A DNA stretch of 64,000 nucleotides from Moheibacter sp035515075 (GTDB lineage Bacteria; Bacteroidota; Bacteroidia; Flavobacteriales; Weeksellaceae), in assembly GCA_035515075.1 (NCBI GenBank), contig DATJBZ010000024.1, positions 1 to 64,000 on the forward strand. The letters run 5' to 3'. Below the pieces are notes generated by a model. It was not told where the DNA came from. It saw only the letters and a program-made list of their open reading frames with translations, and ran no database searches. The translations under genes and the position numbers were made by a program. Below are positions 1-8,436 of this stretch, piece by piece. Numbering within the stretch: position 1 is the first letter of the stretch; each line of letters opens with the position of its first letter.

Positions 1-2
1 TG

Positions 3-80
3 AATGATTATAACAATTATCGACCACATGAGTCATTAGGAAACATACCTCCTAAAATTTATGCTAAATCAAACAATTAA
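3..80 (+). mobile_element. C-terminal end of an IS3-family transposase (OrfB), cut by window edge
   Basis: The frame opening at base 3 reads NDYNNYRPHESLGNIPPKIY and a few more residues before a TAA stop. The N-x-Y-N-x-x-R-P-H-x-S-L-G-x-x-P-P pattern is the usual end of the DDE integrase domain of IS3-family OrfB transposases. Only the last 25 codons lie in the window, so intactness cannot be judged. The right terminal inverted repeat should lie within a few tens of bases after the stop, right where the next open frame begins. Confidence 0.8.
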
Positions 81-114
81 TATATTTTTGAAAAATCAAT
101 ATTTATACTAACTA

Positions 115-600
115 ATGGTTCGAACTAAGGGAAGCTTACAAGATGAAGTGCTTTCGAAAAATGAAATCAATATTCTAACAAAGAAACTTGAATCAGAAAT
201 CAACTCATCCGATATTTTAAAAACATATTTTAGACAGTTAAAAGAAAATACCAATCAACAACAATACAAATACATGGTTTTGATAGAGGATTTCGTATAT
301 CAAAAAATGATCAGCGCGTTGCAGGAAGTTTATCTTCAATCTGAAAATTTTGCTCCTTTGGTTTTTACTGATAAAAAAGAATACAATACGGGAGAAGATG
401 TGTCAATTTTTATTGTCTTTAATTCAAATGAGCCTATTGAAATAGTTCTGAATGGAAGAAGTGTTTTGATTGACAATATCAGTTTCATTCAATTGAAGGC
501 TGAAGGTAAGGGGAATAGGACTGTAAAAGGATTGCTTAGGTATCAGTTGAATCATGAAAAAGCAGAAGCGCCGTTTGAAGTGACTTACGAAGTGCGTTAA
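115..600 (+). pseudogene. GldM-like periplasmic domain fragment, probably 5'-truncated
   Basis: This frame encodes 161 residues. An N-terminal helical stretch is followed, from about residue 85, by a beta-rich part with a Y-x-x-G-E-D motif, an NGR segment and a G-x-G-x-R-T-V-K-G-L strand. That order resembles the soluble domains of the type IX secretion/gliding protein GldM/PorM. No signal peptide or membrane helix is present, although GldM needs its N-terminal helix. The open frame begins immediately after the IS3 transposase end, with an in-frame stop just upstream. I infer that the IS removed the 5' part. It could also be an intact short protein; the family match is by eye only. Confidence 0.4.
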
Positions 601-619
601 TTCTCAAAAAGATAAATTT

Positions 620-3600
620 TTAAAACCTTGCTTGAATTTGGATGCTGCCGTTGTGGATACTTTTGTTTTCTTCCGACTTTCTACCGTCATAACTGATGTT
701 CACGCTCAGAAATGAATTCAGTTGTCGTTGCACCAAAACTTGCCAGACGAAGTTATTCCCTGTTTTCAAACCTTCCATCATTTGGTTGCCCACGACCGAT
801 TGCGGATTGCCATTGAAATCATTTTTGATGTAATTGAATTGCCCCAAAATCGAAGATTTCGCTGCGTCGTTCCACTGAATTTCTGCACCGATGGTCGATT
901 GAATTAATTTTTCAATACCGGTCAGATTGAGTTTATTTTGGTAAGCATAGTTGATGGATGCCACAAATTTATTTTCAATCTGGTAACTGAATTTTGGTTT
1001 CACGCGCCATGCGTCCAGCGTAAATCTTCGGCTTTCAAACAAATCGGAATGGCTTTTTGTGCGTGAATTTTCAATTTCATTCACCAAATTGAAATTGTCC
1101 CAAGGACGGTAGCGCGCGACCAACAAATGGCTTTCGATGTCTCTCGATTCGGCGCCTGTAAATACATAATTTTGGTTGGCTTGGTCAGAAAAAGTATAGG
1201 TCGCAGACCATTTGTATTGGGCGGATTGATTGAAATGTAAACTGCTGCGGATGCTTCTGTTTTTGCCCAACAAAAGTTCAGAAGTCGTGAAGGGATTCCA
1301 TTCCAGCGTTTTTCCTTCTTTTTTCAATGAATTGGTGCTTTGCAACGAAGCTTGCAACAACCAACGATCGAGAAACGCATTGGAAGAGTTGAGCAATTCT
1401 TTGATTTTCAGTCGCAAAGAAAGGTTGAAGCTGTTTTTGTTGGTTTGTATGTAATTCATCGTATTGGTGAAAATTCGGATATAATTGGCTTGATCTTGGT
1501 ATTCGGCCACTTCAAATTCATCCAATTGTTCGATGCCATCGTTGTTGTAATCCGTCCATTTGTAAATTCCGCTGCCGTCGGTGACTTTCACGTATTCAAA
1601 TTCCCGTTGCGGTTCCACACCACTGCCCAATTCATAAAAAGCATTCACCACCAAACCATTGTTGAAAAAACTCTTGTACCATTTGATGTTGCCACTGACA
1701 AAATCTTCTTTGTCCAATCCTTCTTCTTGGTAATTGACCGAACGATAATGGGCGTTCAATGACAATCTTTGGTTTTGTTGTTGGATCAACCTCGCGTCCA
1801 AAATCAAGCCGTTGGAACGACTGATTGGTTGCATTTGTCCCAAACGAACCGAATCATCTCTTCGGTTGTAATACGTCAGCGCAGCATGAATTTTGGCGGT
1901 ATCGCCTACGCCTGCCAAACCACGGATTTCATTCCATCGAAAAGACAATGCCGACCAATCGTTGTTGCCCGATGTTTTGTCTTGGATCTCATTGCTTTCT
2001 CCAGCATATTGTGCGCCGACCCAAAAGGTTTTGCCCAATTTTCTTTTGGCCAAAGTTTGGTAACGCAGAAATTGCGCTGACTCTGGACCTGGATTCAAAG
2101 GCGAATTCAAGGTAGAGTTTAACAAGGAAAAATGGGCTTCTGCAAAATTTTTCTCTGTTTGGTAGTTTGCTGTCAAATCATTTTTGAACCCATCATATTG
2201 GTCCTTATTTTGTAAATAATGCAAGGCGTAATTCAATTTGAAAACATCCTTGTATTGGCTTTCCAATAAAATATTCAAATAACTTTGATCGGTCGCGTTG
2301 TATTCGTCCACCAAGTTAAAATCTCTGCCAAACTCGATCGAACGCAAACGTTGAATCGCTTCAAATTTTCCTTGAATGAAAGAAAATTCAAATTTAGGGG
2401 TCAATTTCCAAGCGCTCCAATCGTAGGTTTTGTGTCCAAAAACCCGAGAAGCCAATCCGACGTTGTTTTGGTCGTCCCGGCTAGAAAATAAATTCAAATC
2501 ATGGTTGCTCATCGCCAGATCCAAACCGATCCATCCATTGTTTTTAAGTTGGTAAGCGGTGTTCAAGGTGTAAACTTGCAAACGTTTGGGTGGTGCTAAT
2601 TTTCGGATGGGCTCAAAGCTCCCTTGCGGAATTCCGTTGATGGGCGAAACATATTGAAAAACTTTTCCATTGATTTCTACATTGGATTGCACATAATTTC
2701 CTTGGTTTTTGCCCACAAAAGTAAAATTCACTTGGTACAAATCGTCCTCAGGATTGTTTGACAATTCAAAAATCTCATGGCCTTCAAACAGCACTTTTCG
2801 GTACAAGTTTTTATCTGGATCAAATGCTACGGGTACTGCAGTCGTATTGTACATTTCGTCTTCATTGTTGCCCGCTTCGGATAAAATGCGTTGATCTTCG
2901 TCGCTTAAATTGTCATTCAAAGGGCTGTTTTTTGAATCGCCATTCGAATAAAAATGACCTGCAATGCGGAAACGCTCCGATTCGTGTTCCACGCCGCCGT
3001 ACAATAAAAATTGCGAATAAGAACGGTTTGCATAAAGATATTCAACGGTAATTCGGTCATTGTTGGTGATCAGATGTTGAGACGTAAAAGTCAATTCGCC
3101 TGTGTTGTAATTGATGACATAGTCTTGGTCCTCGCCACGCTGTAGTAAAGCGCCATCTTTGTACACGCGCTCACTGCCCGAAACGATGATGATGAACAGT
3201 TCGTTGTTGTTGCCAGACAATCGATACGGTCCCTGGTTGCCGTTTTGTCCATTGAATTTTTTGGATGCAAACTCCCCACGGGTGGTGCTTCCTGCCATTT
3301 GGATTCTCGTTTTTGCATCATTGTTGTGTGTCAATTCTGTTTCGATTTGCAAACCCGTTACTTTTTGGCTGAAATTCCCAAAGAAATCTTTTTCTTGTAA
3401 TAAATCGATGTGTCCTGCGCGGATTTTTCCATTTTTGTGGAGCAACTCAATGTAGACTTTGTCAAATTCCTTGAGCTGTTGGGTATAGCCATCGGCTTGT
3501 ATCGGTACATTGTTATCAGAAATCACCGCATTGATGCCAATGGATTCGCTGAGTTGTCCCGTCAATTGCAAATCCAAAGAGGATTGAACCGAAGCGCTTT

Positions 3601-4063
3601 GGTTGTTGCCAAAACGAATGCCGCGCACCAAAGATCCACGGCTGTTGAGTCCATCGAAAGGCTTTTTGAGCGTCCTGCTCTTTGTGCTATAAGCGTAGTA
3701 ACGGTGTTCCTCCAAAGGCGTTCGGATGAGTGAAGTGTCCTTGGAAAAATAAGACGATTGTTGCAGTTCAGGATGCACATAATAACGTGCAATCAGCTTT
3801 TTCCCAATCAGCGAATTGTCCAAAGATAAAGTGCCAGTGCTGTAGTCAATTTGGTACAGCAGTTCAGAAATGAATTGTCCATTTTGGTCTTGAATGCTGA
3901 ATTTTTCGGGCAAAATGAATGGGGCAGTCAAGGTCAGTTGGTTGCTTACAACGACCAAGGTGTCTTGCTTGAAGTGCTCATTGGTCCAATCCAAAACCTG
4001 CGCTTGCATGGCAGTGCAAACCACGAAACAAAGGAATAGCGTTATTTTAAATCTTTGGAGCAA
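620..4063 (-). CDS. Large outer-membrane beta-barrel protein with SprA-like segments
   Basis: The 1147-residue product starts with a signal peptide ending near AMQAQ and finishes with an aromatic C-terminal strand (IQIQARF), as expected for an outer-membrane barrel. Residues about 140-250 (a G-S-L-V-R-G-I-x-x-G-N-N segment, D-L-Q-L-T-G, then I-R-A-G-H) resemble repeated blocks of the type IX translocon SprA/Sov. At less than half the length of SprA (about 2400 residues), it is a distinct family rather than a truncated SprA. The rest alternates short amphipathic strands with polar turns. It is a single gene, convergent with the GldM-like fragment. A role in surface transport or assembly is inferred; no substrate can be named. 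Confidence 0.6.
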   Translation of the reverse strand: MLQRFKITLFLCFVVCTAMQAQVLDWTNEHFKQDTLVVVSNQLTLTAPFILPEKFSIQDQNGQFISELLYQIDYSTGTLSLDNSLIGKKLIARYYVHPELQQSSYFSKDTSLIRTPLEEHRYYAYSTKSRTLKKPFDGLNSRGSLVRGIRFGNNQSASVQSSLDLQLTGQLSESIGINAVISDNNVPIQADGYTQQLKEFDKVYIELLHKNGKIRAGHIDLLQEKDFFGNFSQKVTGLQIETELTHNNDAKTRIQMAGSTTRGEFASKKFNGQNGNQGPYRLSGNNNELFIIIVSGSERVYKDGALLQRGEDQDYVINYNTGELTFTSQHLITNNDRITVEYLYANRSYSQFLLYGGVEHESERFRIAGHFYSNGDSKNSPLNDNLSDEDQRILSEAGNNEDEMYNTTAVPVAFDPDKNLYRKVLFEGHEIFELSNNPEDDLYQVNFTFVGKNQGNYVQSNVEINGKVFQYVSPINGIPQGSFEPIRKLAPPKRLQVYTLNTAYQLKNNGWIGLDLAMSNHDLNLFSSRDDQNNVGLASRVFGHKTYDWSAWKLTPKFEFSFIQGKFEAIQRLRSIEFGRDFNLVDEYNATDQSYLNILLESQYKDVFKLNYALHYLQNKDQYDGFKNDLTANYQTEKNFAEAHFSLLNSTLNSPLNPGPESAQFLRYQTLAKRKLGKTFWVGAQYAGESNEIQDKTSGNNDWSALSFRWNEIRGLAGVGDTAKIHAALTYYNRRDDSVRLGQMQPISRSNGLILDARLIQQQNQRLSLNAHYRSVNYQEEGLDKEDFVSGNIKWYKSFFNNGLVVNAFYELGSGVEPQREFEYVKVTDGSGIYKWTDYNNDGIEQLDEFEVAEYQDQANYIRIFTNTMNYIQTNKNSFNLSLRLKIKELLNSSNAFLDRWLLQASLQSTNSLKKEGKTLEWNPFTTSELLLGKNRSIRSSLHFNQSAQYKWSATYTFSDQANQNYVFTGAESRDIESHLLVARYRPWDNFNLVNEIENSRTKSHSDLFESRRFTLDAWRVKPKFSYQIENKFVASINYAYQNKLNLTGIEKLIQSTIGAEIQWNDAAKSSILGQFNYIKNDFNGNPQSVVGNQMMEGLKTGNNFVWQVLVQRQLNSFLSVNISYDGRKSEENKSIHNGSIQIQARF

Positions 4064-4225
4064 ATTGAAATTCTATGGTACAAATAACGGAAATTTCTAC
4101 ACTGTGGTGTAATTTGATCTTGAATTGTTGGTTAAAGTTCAAAAATAGCAGAAAATAGGGCGTTTGGGCTTGCTGGATTTAGCAGATTTTCTTGGTGTTT
4201 GATGCGCATAATCAGCATTAAAATT

Positions 4226-4254
4226 TTGAAAATTGATATTTTATGATATTTTTG
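4226..4254 (+). promoter_or_regulatory. Promoter for the 4302-5938 operon
   Basis: TTG (4226-4228), 18 bases, then TATTTTTG (4247-4254) fits the flavobacterial TTG-N17-23-TAnnTTTG consensus. The start codon is 47 bases downstream. Confidence 0.55.
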
Positions 4255-4258
4255 TTAA

Positions 4259-4270
4259 GCAAATATTTGC
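4259..4270. repeat. 12-base perfect palindrome at the predicted transcription start
   Basis: GCAAATATTTGC is a perfect palindrome directly after the predicted -7 element, where an operator could act. Its AT-rich core could also arise by chance. Confidence 0.4.
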
Positions 4271-4301
4271 AATAAAAATAACACGTTAAAATGAGAACAC
4301 T

Positions 4302-4787
4302 ATGCGTTACAAACGATTAAAGTTAGGCGCGGCATTGCTGTTGGCCTTTGGGCTAACGGAAATGCAAGCGCAACAAAGCATCAACACTTCGGGTGGAAAT
4401 GCGACGGGCAGCAGTGGTACGGTCAGCTATTCTGTTGGACAGGTAGCTTATATGACCCACGCAGGAACTACAGGTTCGGTAGCACAAGGTGTGCAACATG
4501 CTTTTGAGATTTTTAATTTGGACCTGGAAGAGGTGGAGAGTTCGAATGTTTCGGTTTTGGTTTATCCCAACCCAACGGCAGAATTCTTGACTTTAGAAGT
4601 GAAGGATTTGGATCATTCAACCCTTGGTTATCAATTGTATGATTTGCAAGGAAGGTTATTGAAATCAGAACCGATGACAGATCAAAAGACCAAGGTGGAC
4701 ATGAGAACTTTACCTTCTGCTACGTATTTCATCAAAATGAGTCAGGGAAAAACCACGATTCAATCATTCAAAATCATTAAAAAATAA
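4302..4787 (+). CDS. Small secreted protein with T9SS type A sorting domain
   Basis: This 161-residue protein has a signal peptide (residues 1-23, ending MQAQ), a short Gly/Ser/Thr-rich middle (about 24-75) and a C-terminal sorting domain. The domain shows the hallmarks of type IX cargo: V-Y-P-N-P-T at about residue 87, a Y-D-L-Q-G-R-L-L strand, L-P-S-A-T-Y-F-I-K and the final K-I-I-K-K. It should be exported by Sec, then moved across the outer membrane by T9SS and anchored or released. The middle resembles the short module found in front of many Bacteroidota sorting domains and has no obvious enzyme motif. It is first in a two-gene operon, 26 bases before the next gene. Confidence 0.8.
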   Translation: MRYKRLKLGAALLLAFGLTEMQAQQSINTSGGNATGSSGTVSYSVGQVAYMTHAGTTGSVAQGVQHAFEIFNLDLEEVESSNVSVLVYPNPTAEFLTLEVKDLDHSTLGYQLYDLQGRLLKSEPMTDQKTKVDMRTLPSATYFIKMSQGKTTIQSFKIIKK

Positions 4788-4813
4788 GGAATTAACAAAA
4801 AAAAACAAAACAC

Positions 4814-5938
4814 ATGAGATTTTACAAATTGAAATTTACTGCAACGCTTTTATTCGCATTCATTGTCAATGCCACATTGTGGGCGCAAACCCCCGAGAAA
4901 ATGAGTTACCAAGCGGTGGTGCGTGATGCAAACGGCGATTTGCTGGTCAACCAACAAGTCGGTTTAAAAATGAGCATTCTAAAAGGCGCAGCCAACGGAA
5001 GTGTGGTATACACAGAAACCCAAACGCCAACGACCAATGAGAATGGCTTGTTTAGCGTAGCAATAGGAGGAGGAAGCGGATTCAGCACAATTGATTGGGG
5101 AAGCAGTACGTATTTCATCAAAACAGAAACAGATCCAACGGGTGGAACAAACTACAGCATTTCAGGAACAAGCCAATTGTTGAGCGTTCCTTATGCTTTG
5201 CATGCAAAAACGGCAGGAGGCATGGCTCCTGGGAATGCACCTGGAGAAATGCAATATTGGAATGGTTCAGAATGGACGATTGTTGCAGCAGGAAACGAAG
5301 GGAATGTTTTGACTTTTGTCAACAACACACCTACTTGGATGGATCCTACAGCAACTTTTGGTGTAGTGACCAATCCGGTAACCGGAAGAGTGTGGATGGA
5401 CAGAAATTTAGGCGCTACACAAGTGGCCACTTCAAGTACGGATGAAGCTTCTTATGGTGGTTTGTACCAATGGGGAAGATTGACCGATGGGCATGAAGTA
5501 AGAACTTCAGGAACGACTTCGACTTTGAGCAACAGCGATGTACCAGGTCATGGGAATTACATCACGAATACGGTTTATCCAACGGATTGGCGCTCTCCTC
5601 AAAATGACAATTTATGGCAAGGAGTCAATGGTGTCAACAATCCATGTCCAAGTGGATTTAGATTGCCAACCGTACCAGAATGGGAAGCTGAAATAGCCAG
5701 TTGGGATACACAGGACAACGATGGCGCATTTGGTTCGGTGTTGAAATTTCCAGCCACAGGATTTCGATTTCACGATGATGGAAATGTGATTCTTGCAGGT
5801 GAAATGGGCTTTTACTGGGCGCAAGAGGCGTTTGGTGATCAAGCGCGTTCAGCTGGTTTTGGTAGCAGTAGCAGCAATACTTACGTCGGTGCAGACCGTC
5901 GTGGGATGGGATTCGCGATTCGTTGCATCAAAGATTAA
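4814..5938 (+). CDS. Secreted protein with FISUMP (Fibrobacter paralogous) domain
   Basis: The 374-residue product has a signal peptide ending near LWAQ. Residues about 28-135 form an extracellular beta module (MSYQAVVRDANG... to LLSVPYALHAKTA), a common head of Bacteroidota surface proteins. The C-terminal half matches the Fibrobacter succinogenes major paralogous (FISUMP) domain: G-R-V-W-M-D-R-N-L-G-A, G-G-L-Y-Q-W-G-R, N-P-C-P-S-G-F-R-L-P-T-x-x-E-W and a final R-C-I-K-D. The domain is thought to be a surface binding fold related to C-type lectin-like sulfatase-modifying folds. No T9SS sorting tail is present. It is probably co-transcribed with the T9SS cargo gene just upstream. Confidence 0.8.
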   Translation: MRFYKLKFTATLLFAFIVNATLWAQTPEKMSYQAVVRDANGDLLVNQQVGLKMSILKGAANGSVVYTETQTPTTNENGLFSVAIGGGSGFSTIDWGSSTYFIKTETDPTGGTNYSISGTSQLLSVPYALHAKTAGGMAPGNAPGEMQYWNGSEWTIVAAGNEGNVLTFVNNTPTWMDPTATFGVVTNPVTGRVWMDRNLGATQVATSSTDEASYGGLYQWGRLTDGHEVRTSGTTSTLSNSDVPGHGNYITNTVYPTDWRSPQNDNLWQGVNGVNNPCPSGFRLPTVPEWEAEIASWDTQDNDGAFGSVLKFPATGFRFHDDGNVILAGEMGFYWAQEAFGDQARSAGFGSSSSNTYVGADRRGMGFAIRCIKD

Positions 5939-5962
5939 TGCATTAAGTAAATTACCTTGAAT

Positions 5963-5996
5963 AAAAAAGGGTTTCGTGTCAAACGAAACCCTTTTT
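5963..5996. terminator. Bidirectional intrinsic terminator
   Basis: AAAAAGGGTTTCGT and its exact reverse complement flank a 6-base loop, with A and T runs on both sides. It sits between the convergent FISUMP and glyA genes and can serve both. Confidence 0.9.
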
Positions 5997-6022
5997 CTAT
6001 GATAGTCATACAGCGTGGTCAA

Positions 6023-7294
6023 TTACCATTGAAACAAAGGACGATCGCCCATCATTTCGGTAACTTTGTCGCCTACACCTTCTAAAATAGTGTCATTGTC
6101 TTTGTTCATCAAAGCTTCATCAATCAAACTAGCAATCACTTCCATGTCGTTTTCCATTAAACCACGAGTGGTAATTGCAGCGGTTCCTAAGCGAATGCCC
6201 GAGGTAGTGAACGGAGATTTGTCGTCAAAAGGCACCATATTTTTGTTACAAGTGATTTCTGCTTTTACCAAACAGTTTTCTGCTTCACGTCCGTTGATGT
6301 TTTTATTTCTTAGGTCCACCAAAATCAAATGGTTGTCTGTACCACCAGAAACAATGTCGTAGCCCAATCCGACCATTGCTTTGCTCAAAGCTTGGGCGTT
6401 TTTGGTCACCTGTAAAATGTATTGGAAATAATTGTCAGAAAGTGCTTCTTCAAAGGCTACTGCTTTTCCAGCGATCACATGCTCCAAAGGCCCACCTTGG
6501 ATGCCAGGGAAAACCGCCATGTTCAATAAGTTGGACATCATTTTGATTTCTCCTTTGGGTGTTTTTTCGCCCCAAGGATTTTCAAAATCTTCGCCCATCA
6601 TGATGATCCCACCTCTTGGTCCTCTCAAGGTTTTGTGTGTTGTAGAAGTCACAAAATGACAATGTGGAATTGGATCGTTCAAAATGCCTCTGGCAATCAA
6701 TCCCGCTGGATGCGCGATGTCTGCCATCAACAATGCCCCGACTTCATCAGCTACTTCTCTGAATTTTTTGAAATCCATGTCGCGCGAATAAGCTGAAGCG
6801 CCACAAATAATTAATTTTGGCTTTTCTTTTAGAGCCGTTTCTCGCATGGCATCATAATCAATTTGACCAGTTTCTTTGTCCACACCATAAAAACAAGTTT
6901 GGTACAATTGTCCTGAAGAACTTACGGGTGATCCGTGGGTCAAATGTCCACCATGTGACAAATCCAATCCCATGATTTTATCGCCAGGTTTCAAAACCGC
7001 TAAATAAACGGCTTGGTTGGCTTGCGAACCACTGTGTGGTTGGACGTTGGCGTATGCTGCATTGAACAAATGTTTCAAGCGGTCGATAGCCAAAGTTTCA
7101 ATTTGGTCAACGACTTCACAACCGCCATAATAGCGTTTTCCAGGATAGCCTTCCGCATATTTATTGGTCAGAATTGAGCCCATTGCTTTCATTACATGAT
7201 CGCTCACATAATTCTCAGAAGCAATCAATTCCAAACCCACCGTTTGTCTTTCTCTTTCGTCTTCGATCAAATCGAAAATAATATCTTGTGCCAT
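6023..7294 (-). CDS. glyA: Serine hydroxymethyltransferase
   Basis: This 423-residue PLP enzyme interconverts serine and glycine and charges tetrahydrofolate with a one-carbon unit in the cytoplasm. It has the family's full length and signatures: an early L-I-A-S-E-N-Y block, the P-H-S-G-S-Q-A-N motif, and the PLP lysine motif T-T-H-K-T-L-R-G-P-R-G-G near residue 225. The ATG at 7294 lies about 20 bases after a TACTTTTG promoter core. It is monocistronic and ends at the shared terminator with the FISUMP gene. Confidence 0.97.
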   Translation of the reverse strand: MAQDIIFDLIEDERERQTVGLELIASENYVSDHVMKAMGSILTNKYAEGYPGKRYYGGCEVVDQIETLAIDRLKHLFNAAYANVQPHSGSQANQAVYLAVLKPGDKIMGLDLSHGGHLTHGSPVSSSGQLYQTCFYGVDKETGQIDYDAMRETALKEKPKLIICGASAYSRDMDFKKFREVADEVGALLMADIAHPAGLIARGILNDPIPHCHFVTSTTHKTLRGPRGGIIMMGEDFENPWGEKTPKGEIKMMSNLLNMAVFPGIQGGPLEHVIAGKAVAFEEALSDNYFQYILQVTKNAQALSKAMVGLGYDIVSGGTDNHLILVDLRNKNINGREAENCLVKAEITCNKNMVPFDDKSPFTTSGIRLGTAAITTRGLMENDMEVIASLIDEALMNKDNDTILEGVGDKVTEMMGDRPLFQW

Positions 7295-7314
7295 TTTACG
7301 AATTTTTTGTTGCC

Positions 7315-7322
7315 CAAAAGTA
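7315..7322 (-). promoter_or_regulatory. glyA promoter core
   Basis: TACTTTTG on the minus strand matches TAnnTTTG, about 20 bases before the ATG. No TTG is found at the ideal distance. Confidence 0.45.
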
Positions 7323-7482
7323 GGGAATTTTCGTTAGATTTCAGAAGAGTCCAAGCTGATAAAAGTTTGGCGATTTTTAAAGTCATTTAGAAACATCAGG
7401 AGTTGGACAGAAGAATTTTGGGTGAGAAGTAAGAATTATAGCAGTGCATGGAAATCTAAATGTAAAATTCAATGGTTTTTTG

Positions 7483-7490
7483 TAGTTTTG
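7483..7490 (+). promoter_or_regulatory. Promoter core of the MBL-fold gene
   Basis: TAGTTTTG matches TAnnTTTG, 27 bases before the ATG at 7518. No clear TTG element is seen. Confidence 0.45.
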
Positions 7491-7517
7491 GAACAAGTGT
7501 AACAAGACAGTAAAAAG

Positions 7518-8375
7518 ATGAAATTATACCCGATAGAAACCGGTAATTTTAAACTGGATGGTGGCGCCATGTTTGGCGTCGTTCCTAAGAGCATATGGCA
7601 AAAAACCAATCCAGCAGACCATCAAAATAAAATAGAATTATCGATGCGTGCTTTGCTCATAGAGGATGGCGATCGTTTGATTTTGATCGATTGTGGCATT
7701 GGCAACAAGCAGTCTGACAAGTTTTTCGGACATTATAATTTATGGGGAGAAGATGACATCACGACTTCGTTGGCGCAATTGGGTTTTGTGAAAGAAGACA
7801 TTACTGATGTCTTTTTGACCCATTTGCATTTTGACCATTGTGGTGGTGCCATTTCGTGGAATGATGGCTATGAATTGACTTTCAAAAACGCAAAATATTG
7901 GAGCAATGCAGCGCATTGGCAATGGGCCACGCAACCAAATGCGAGAGAAAAAGCTTCTTTTTTACCAGAAAACTTTATTTTGATCAAAGAGTCGGGGCAT
8001 TTGAATGAGGTGATTTTGCCCACAGCAGGAAATTATTTGAAAAAATCCCCCTTGGGATTCGATGTGATTTTTGTCGATGGACATACGGACAAGCAAATGC
8101 TTCCAGTGATTCATTACAAAGGAAAAACCATTGTTTATGTGGCGGATTTGATTGCGACAGTAGGACATATTCCATTGCCTTATGTGATGGGCTATGACAC
8201 TCGACCTTTGTTGACTTTGGACGAAAAGTCGAGTTTTTTGAAACAAGCGGTGGAGGAAGAATATTTGTTTTTCTTTGAGCATGATCCTTACCATGAGTTG
8301 GCCACGGTCATTGAAACAGAAAAGGGCGTCCGTTTGGATGCGACTTATTCGTTCGCCGAAGTTTTTGGCCAATGA
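7518..8375 (+). CDS. MBL-fold metallohydrolase
   Basis: The 285-residue protein has the metallo-beta-lactamase-fold metal motif T-H-L-H-F-D-H-C-G-G near residue 98, a later G-H-T-D (about 193), an Asp in V-Y-V-A-D-L and a C-terminal F-F-E-H-D, completing a two-metal (usually Zn) site. There is no signal peptide, so it is cytoplasmic. Close relatives include quorum-quenching lactonases and general hydrolases; the substrate cannot be told from sequence. It stands alone, with its own promoter and that of ricT just after it. Confidence 0.88.
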   Translation: MKLYPIETGNFKLDGGAMFGVVPKSIWQKTNPADHQNKIELSMRALLIEDGDRLILIDCGIGNKQSDKFFGHYNLWGEDDITTSLAQLGFVKEDITDVFLTHLHFDHCGGAISWNDGYELTFKNAKYWSNAAHWQWATQPNAREKASFLPENFILIKESGHLNEVILPTAGNYLKKSPLGFDVIFVDGHTDKQMLPVIHYKGKTIVYVADLIATVGHIPLPYVMGYDTRPLLTLDEKSSFLKQAVEEEYLFFFEHDPYHELATVIETEKGVRLDATYSFAEVFGQ

Positions 8376-8380
8376 TCCTT

Positions 8381-8414
8381 TTGAAATAAAACGGTAAAAA
8401 AATTTCTATCTTTG
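8381..8414 (+). promoter_or_regulatory. Promoter of the ricT-gldH-PBP operon
   Basis: TTG (8381-8383), 23 bases, then TATCTTTG (8407-8414). The ATG follows 22 bases later. Confidence 0.65.
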
Positions 8415-8436
8415 TACGTTGGAAATAAAATAGAAT

